This document shows positions 58,799-64,000 of a DNA stretch of 64,000 nt, in pieces. Origin of the DNA: Parietichytrium sp. I65-24A. Taxonomy: Eukaryota; Sar; Bigyra; Thraustochytrida; Thraustochytriidae. The stretch spans positions 558,001 through 622,000 of the forward strand of contig BLSF01000007.1 in assembly GCA_012862575.1 (NCBI GenBank), written 5' to 3'. A program made the position numbers and the translations under genes. Numbering within the stretch: position 1 is the stretch's first letter; the number at the start of each line of letters is the position of its first letter. Under the pieces are notes generated by a model. The model saw only the letters and a list, made by a program, of their open reading frames with translations, did not search any database and was not told the DNA's origin.

Positions 58799-59404
58799 AT
58801 GGCGTCTGTCAAAGATGAATGTGCTTTTACATCCGCTCTACAAAAGAGCTGCACGGGGCGCGCGAGGCTCAAGTCGCCGCGAGGGAAAGATCGAACGCCT
58901 CGAGCGAAGCGCGTGGGCGAAACTGTAGCAACGCCAAGGGCTAGCAAAGCTGCTTACCGTGGTGCAAGAGGCGGCGCGCGGCGACGAAAGAGGAATGGCG
59001 TGGCTATTAAAAAGTTCGCGACTGGGTCGAATGATCAGCGACGACGGTTAGTGGCAAGGTCAACTAGGAAAGCCGGCGCTCACCAAGACTTGTATTTACC
59101 GCTAAAGGGACGCAACGTGTCCAGTGATGGAGGGCTGGTCATTGGGCTCCAGACTGTTCTTCGAGCCTTGCGAGCTGACAACCTTCAATCCGTTGTGATA
59201 GCTGGAAAGTGCTCCGGAAGCGCAATTCAAGAAACTTTGAGACAGATGTGTTCTTTGACAAGCGTTCCGTGCTATATTTTGGCAGAAACATCACCTGAAA
59301 GACTCGGGGATTTTGTCAATCTTCCCTCGGCGCTTGTTATTGCGTTCCGAAGGAGCACACAGCCTGAATTTCTGGCGCCTCTTTCTCATTTGATTTCACA
59401 GTGA
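58799..59404 (+). CDS. L7Ae/Rpp38-like RNA-binding protein
   Basis: A 201-aa protein. The first 100 residues are highly basic (RARLKSPRGKDRTPRAKR, RGARGGARRRKRN). The C-terminal 95 residues show an L7Ae/L30e fold, with helix GLQTVLRALRADNLQSVVIAG, then IQETLRQMCSLTSVPCYILA, and SPERLGDFVNLPSALVIAFR. The spacing and the final LVIAFRRSTQPEF match Rpp38/Pop3 of RNase P and RNase MRP, which bind kink-turns and help process tRNA 5' ends and rRNA. A ribosomal or snoRNP L7Ae relative is the alternative. The long basic head is unusual for Rpp38. The first ATG is 58799. Confidence 0.55.
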   Translation: MASVKDECAFTSALQKSCTGRARLKSPRGKDRTPRAKRVGETVATPRASKAAYRGARGGARRRKRNGVAIKKFATGSNDQRRRLVARSTRKAGAHQDLYLPLKGRNVSSDGGLVIGLQTVLRALRADNLQSVVIAGKCSGSAIQETLRQMCSLTSVPCYILAETSPERLGDFVNLPSALVIAFRRSTQPEFLAPLSHLISQ

Positions 59405-60006
59405 CGTGGTCTCTTCTAAATGCTGGACGCGTGCTGCCATCTATTAGATTGTATATTCATGTTTGACAATGTTGAGACACACACGTAGCTCTCTACTCAG
59501 CGCTGTCTGCTGCTGGAAGTCGAAAGACAGAAGTCGGGTTGACAGGGGAGGCGGGTGATTATTGCGCCAGGATTTGCATGCGTAACAAAGTTTGCCTTGT
59601 GAATATAGGAAGAAGAGTTTCTGAGTGAGGAAACATTTGGTGAACGTGCTGCCCCTTACTTGCGTGTTTTGTACCTTATTGGGAAGTGTGTCCTCCAATA
59701 AGAAGCCCGTTTGCATGAACTCCTTGGATGAATTGAGGCGAGGCCATGTATATTTTTTTTCACAAACTTTTATTCTAGAGTAGCTTGAGCAAAGACGAAC
59801 GGTATAGCGCATTCATTGTCCATCTTGCAAGCACATCTGGGAAGTGAATTCAAATCTGTTTCAATCTCTCTCCCAGCTCTCTACAAGCACCGAAGGACAT
59901 GCCTAGGATGAGCGCACTCAACATGTTCTTTGCATTCACTGTCAACTACTTTTAAAGTTGAGTTGAAAGAATACGCTACAAAGTAAATCGAAAGAACGAA
60001 ATCTCA
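59405..60006. other. intergenic, between convergent genes
   Basis: 602 bp with no gene recognised; a 122-codon minus frame (59444-59812) is Cys/Leu-rich and has no motif. Confidence 0.5.
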
Positions 60007-62832
60007 TCAAGTACAGTCATTAGTGACGAGGCGGTAAACACCAGTTTCGTCAACGAGCTTGTAACAGCGTGGGTCAGTTGTAGTGGCTGCTGTGGGATCA
60101 AGCAGCGGTGGGGCGTCGCTACGGCGGATGTATAGTCGCACGACCCCGTTCAAGTGCAAGTGATCATTTTCGCGGTGATAGAAGTGATGGATACGAAGTT
60201 CCGAGGTCGAATGCTCATCTTCGTCCCGGATATCGAAAGTCGCTAGCCATTCAGTTACTCTGCGCTGCTCGACAGAGTCGAAGTGTCCATTCGAGTGGAG
60301 GCGTGAGCGAGCATTGCGGAGCAGACTAGCAGTTGATTCCTGAACAGCAATGGTGCCGATGACTGTCATTACCCCGCATTGCCCTTTGTCATTCATGTGA
60401 AGCCAGCCAGCCAAGTCGCGCTTGGTTCCGACAGCAGCGATGGAATCGACTGGCAATGGCATTGGCTGCTCGGCCTTCTGCGGCTCTGCTCCAAGGCGGA
60501 TGATTGTCTTGGGATGTGCCAAAAGCACCGGTCTACCTTGCGCAGTGAACACGGCAGAGTCAATGTAAATCGTCAACTTTGACCAGAGAGACTCAAAAAG
60601 TTCTGCGAAAAAGCTACCAAAAGGAACCTCCGAGGAGAAACTGCCGATGGCTTCCTGCATCCCAAGCAGAGTGCCTTCTCTTTTATACAGTTTAATCCGC
60701 TCCCACGTTCCCTTCATGTCATACTGCGGTGGAATCGGCGGCTTGGTGAATCGAGCGATGGTTTTTTTGAGCTGCCTTTCGCCACGGATCCGATCGAGCA
60801 CGATATTTCTGAAAATCAGCCTCCTCGCGATTAGCAAGTCCTTTGCGTAGATTCTCTGCTGGTCTGAAGTGACAAATCGCTGGTGCCCCGATCCATAGTC
60901 TTGTGCCTCCATACCGCGCGTATGCCCATATAGTTGGAGATGAAGATACTTGGCAGCAAGTTTGGAGGGAGGATAGAATGGGTCGAGCAGCAGGACGCCG
61001 TGCTTTGCAGCAAGTTCCATAGCCACCTCAAAGTGCTGTACGAAATAACCGGTGGCTCGCAAGCACCTATCCATCAGAATCCGGAATCCGTGGCGAACGG
61101 CCGCGTAGATGGATACCTCGCTCAAGTTGTTGAGACGATGAATTTCGTAAGACTCGTCCTCAAAATTGTGATTCCATTCAAAATGCAAGTTTCTTTCCGC
61201 CTCGATAATACGGCGCAGCTCTTCAAGCCCATCTGAGCGAGACCACCTCCGCACCATGTTGGAGAAGAAGTCTGTAGTCTCTGATATCAGCATTTGTGTC
61301 ATCACAAAGTCGGCAATGCTTCGCAAACCAGCCATGACAGATGAGGCTAGCTCTTCTCGTTCTTCTGCAGGCTCATGGTACTTCATAATGACAGACTTGA
61401 GAGTATCAAGGCCATAGTTGTCTGCGTAGTTACATTTTGGCAAGCATCCTGTTGAAAACGTGTCTTGACGTTTACTGCTCGTTTCTGGAAGTGTGTGGGA
61501 AGGGGTAGACACTTGGTTCTCCTGGAATGTTTGCTGCTGAGACGGGTTCCCAGATCCCCTTTCATCGCTCGCAGACCTTCCCCCATCCGAGCTGCTAGGT
61601 GGATCACTGAAGAAGAGGTCGCCATCGCCTCCGGCCCCGGAGTCTGCACCACCAGAGAAAAAGTAATCGTACGACTCGGGCGTTCTGTTCAAAAAGTCAC
61701 CACCTTCAGAGTCATTCCACTCCGATTGCTCTGCGATCAAATCCAGCACCAGGTCTAGATCCCTGTTCAGCTCCTCTTCGGGCCCGCTCAAGTCACGGGC
61801 ATCAAGGACATCAGGGTCCGGCTTTGATCCAAATCGAAACACGAATCGCACGAGGCGGTCCAATGTGCGGTTTTCTGGAATGTGTCGCTGCATCTTGAAA
61901 GACTCTTGACGAGAAAATACAGAATATTGCATCTGACCCTCCGAAACATCTGAGCACGAATATGAGTCGCCATCGTCATTTTGCACGTATACTTCGCCGA
62001 TACGTCGCTTCTCCTTCGGGGACACTTTCGGAGCTAGATCCACCAATTCTGATCTTTGATCGAGGGCAGAGACCGCGTAGCGAGGCTGCTGAACTGGAAT
62101 ATAGCCGCTACCGAGATTCGTCGTAGCCGCAGACAACATAGCCGAATGGGCATCCGGTTTCGCACCGCCACTCCCATTGCTCCGAGGCGAGAGAAGATCT
62201 TCAACAGTGTTTGGGCTTTTGCTCCCATCAGAACGCATTTCGTCGGCCTTTTTCGCTTGAAATCTGTGGCGAGTGTAAAGAGAAAACTCTGGAGAAGCTG
62301 CAGACCCGATGGAGCGCATGCTATCGGCCTTGGACTCGTCGGACAAGAACAGGTAGATTCGAAAGCAGTGCTTCATATTACATGTCGTCTTTCTCGAGAG
62401 CCACTGATAGTGATAGCCAAGCATGATGTCATTGAATATTAGACTCACGCAAGTGCTCGACTTCACCTCGGTGACTCGCCCAGCAATGTACGGTTTCAAT
62501 GGCGTATTTTTAGTCCGCTCATCGTCTTTCAGAGTGTTCGTAGCAACTGTGCTGCCCTGTGCGAACTCTGGGTCTCCGTGGTGTTCGCAAAACCGCCCCC
62601 AAGCATGTATTGTTTGTCCTTCAGGCAGTGGAGCGCGAAAGTGGACTGTGCACGAGAGCGGCTGCCCACAGAATCCGCTGTTTGTGTGTCCTGTGGCAGT
62701 GCACTCCGGAAAACATCGAATGTTTTTCTTAGACAACTCTGAAGCCTTCTTGTACGTCCGCAGGTACGAAGATGCAAACTGATGTTGCCACTCAACAGAA
62801 GCAATCTTGTCCAGCCCCGGACTCGTTGTCAT
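60007..62832 (-). CDS. large orphan protein, 941 aa
   Basis: Not recognised. From ATG 62832 (MTTSPGLDKIASVEW) it has a cysteine/histidine-rich N-terminal region (CFPECTATGHTNSGFC, FCEHHGDPEF, CNMKHCFRIYLF at about 45-170), a possible beta-rich or zinc-binding domain. A long Ser/Asp/Gly-rich region follows (about 175-450, for example LFFSDPPSSSDGGRSASDER), with several RS-type clusters that look phosphorylatable. The second half (about 470-941) is folded: alternating helices and strands (HRLNNLSEVSIYAAVRHGF, LIARRLIFRNIVLDRIRGER, FFAELFESLWSKLTIYIDSA) ending with LHLNGVVRLYIRRSD. No catalytic triad or known motif is convincing. The frame is open upstream only to GTG codons. A regulator or scaffold is a guess. 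Confidence 0.75.
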   Translation of the reverse strand: MTTSPGLDKIASVEWQHQFASSYLRTYKKASELSKKNIRCFPECTATGHTNSGFCGQPLSCTVHFRAPLPEGQTIHAWGRFCEHHGDPEFAQGSTVATNTLKDDERTKNTPLKPYIAGRVTEVKSSTCVSLIFNDIMLGYHYQWLSRKTTCNMKHCFRIYLFLSDESKADSMRSIGSAASPEFSLYTRHRFQAKKADEMRSDGSKSPNTVEDLLSPRSNGSGGAKPDAHSAMLSAATTNLGSGYIPVQQPRYAVSALDQRSELVDLAPKVSPKEKRRIGEVYVQNDDGDSYSCSDVSEGQMQYSVFSRQESFKMQRHIPENRTLDRLVRFVFRFGSKPDPDVLDARDLSGPEEELNRDLDLVLDLIAEQSEWNDSEGGDFLNRTPESYDYFFSGGADSGAGGDGDLFFSDPPSSSDGGRSASDERGSGNPSQQQTFQENQVSTPSHTLPETSSKRQDTFSTGCLPKCNYADNYGLDTLKSVIMKYHEPAEEREELASSVMAGLRSIADFVMTQMLISETTDFFSNMVRRWSRSDGLEELRRIIEAERNLHFEWNHNFEDESYEIHRLNNLSEVSIYAAVRHGFRILMDRCLRATGYFVQHFEVAMELAAKHGVLLLDPFYPPSKLAAKYLHLQLYGHTRGMEAQDYGSGHQRFVTSDQQRIYAKDLLIARRLIFRNIVLDRIRGERQLKKTIARFTKPPIPPQYDMKGTWERIKLYKREGTLLGMQEAIGSFSSEVPFGSFFAELFESLWSKLTIYIDSAVFTAQGRPVLLAHPKTIIRLGAEPQKAEQPMPLPVDSIAAVGTKRDLAGWLHMNDKGQCGVMTVIGTIAVQESTASLLRNARSRLHSNGHFDSVEQRRVTEWLATFDIRDEDEHSTSELRIHHFYHRENDHLHLNGVVRLYIRRSDAPPLLDPTAATTTDPRCYKLVDETGVYRLVTNDCT

Positions 62833-64000
62833 GATGCCCACTGACACTGTTCGAGTATTTTGTTAACTGCTTTTGGAAACTCAGCCCCTCTTTCCGATTG
62901 TTCTCACGCTTCTGGTATCTAGTCACACAAATGTTGACCTTCTTTACAACCTCCGTACCCTCTCCCACCCGAAATGCCTTCGTAAAAGCTAATCAGAGCT
63001 CGTGTCTCTGGTTGGCTTCTCCGCACCACTCAACTAGGGACAGCCAGGTGCGTAGAGACAAAGGAGCTTCTTCTCTATACTGCCTAGCAAACGGTGATCG
63101 AACGCACGTTGGCCCCCTCGCGCGTCAGTTCTCGCTGTCCCGCCTGCTTGAAAACTTCGCAAGAGTTCAGGCACCACCGGCGAATTGCAGCAGATTCGTC
63201 GAGTAACCTCCAACGAACGATCCTGAGACGAAAAAAACTACTCCACGTAGACAGGTCCTCGAAGCCTGCAACAAGGTGAAAAGAAAATCAAGTGTGTTTG
63301 ATGCCAAAGAGGCAAGGCAAGGCCGAGATACTCTCCGAATTCCGCTGCTCGTTTCCCTCGCTCTGGGCGCGACACGTCTCCCACCACCACCCCTCTCTCC
63401 CTGCTCGCACAAGACTGGGATGACAGATGCCTGTCTTGCTATGCCATGTCTAGTGTGTAATGAGTAGCAGCACTCTACAACAGTGCGCTCTCTTATAAAC
63501 ACTTAACCTTGTCGTGATGTCCCCGCTATCCCCGCTAGTCTTCCGATTGCACTCAGCTAAACTGCTGCTTAGCGTTCTGCATTTTCTGAATTCTGAAGTT
63601 CTGATTGCGAACGTCCTTACGAAAAACTCTAATCATGTTTGTTAATGGACTCACTGGCAGTAAGCGTCACTCCCGGCAAAATTCCGCGTTTAACACGTTT
63701 AACCCTCACACGGATGACTGCGGCCGTCTGCACAGTCTGCACTAAGTTTTGCAGGGCTTGCAGGCACCTCGGTCCTTTTTCTTTAAAGTTGAACAATTAA
63801 ACAGTAAATTCTCCCTGCTCTTTCATGCGTGCGAAGCAATCTTCTCTCAAATTGGTGGTGTAGTACTCGACGATCTGCGATTCTAAGAAGTCTTATCGAT
63901 TATAAGTTCGTTAACTATTTCTAACTTCTGGTAACTCATTATTCTTTTTTGTAACATAATACCCAATTATCTCAAAACTTGAGCAAAGGTTTTAGTTATT
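62833..64000. other. terminal intergenic region
   Basis: Upstream flank of the 941-aa orphan, with no gene seen. A minus-orientation CAGAATTCAG (CTGAATTCTG) lies at 63586-63595. The window ends in AT-rich DNA. Confidence 0.5.

Noticed and set aside
59444-59812. 122-codon minus frame
   Set aside because: Lies between two convergent 3' ends and has no motif; likely chance in 3' UTR sequence.
1-64000. Retrovirus-like, LTR, Polinton or other capsid-bearing elements, and CRISPR arrays
   Set aside because: No reverse transcriptase, integrase, capsid or terminal repeat pairs seen, and no regularly spaced repeats with unique spacers.

Overview
This window looks like nuclear DNA of a compact, intron-poor, flagellated protist. 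The genes are purely eukaryotic: an mRNA capping enzyme, an APE1-type endonuclease, a ZIP9-type zinc transporter, a myotubularin, a fragmin-type gelsolin protein and a central-pair-like axonemal protein. Most genes are single long reading frames. The introns I can place are short (68 to 94 bp) with GTAAGY...AG ends, and two tRNA genes carry introns. A stramenopile, perhaps a labyrinthulomycete (thraustochytrid-like), is my best guess; this is inference only. About 20 protein genes and two tRNA genes are supported.

Layout. 1-7757 holds no recognisable gene, only low-complexity tracts and short palindromes. 7758-15694 carries RNA-metabolism genes (a T4 Rnl1-like RNA ligase, a two-RRM/RGG protein, an mRNA guanylyltransferase) with a ZIP transporter and a small coiled-coil protein between them. 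16393-25159 carries, on the minus strand, a 2008-aa ASH/MSP-repeat axonemal protein and a long-chain acyl-CoA synthetase with one intron. 26269-30657 carries the AP endonuclease, an orphan and a membrane-anchored SGNH hydrolase-like protein. 32282-37113 is a convergent pair of phosphoinositide phosphatases (a 5-phosphatase with two SH3 domains and a myotubularin). 38542-41005 is a convergent pair of orphans. 41171-41789 holds two tRNA-Ser(GCU) genes with different introns and, just after, a tRNA-Ser-like fragment next to an undetermined base. 43182-51346 carries the fragmin-like protein and a 2056-aa surface protein (vWFA, cysteine modules, one membrane segment, six Tudor/SH3-like repeats, PDZ-like end). 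54090-62832 carries an hnRNP-Q-acidic-domain protein, a sulfotransferase, an Rpp38/L7Ae-like protein and a 941-aa orphan.

Themes. RNA end-processing recurs: RNA ligase, capping enzyme, intron-bearing tRNAs and a probable RNase P/MRP subunit. Phosphoinositide turnover recurs in the 32-37 kb pair. These are associations by position; nothing shows that the genes act as one system. The most unusual items are the giant vWFA/Tudor/PDZ protein, the tRNA introns whose hairpins are kept while their sequence changes, and short palindromic words (CTAGCTAG, CAGAATTCAG) found repeatedly between genes but not seen inside them. I saw no retrovirus-like or other capsid-bearing element, no CRISPR array and no rRNA.
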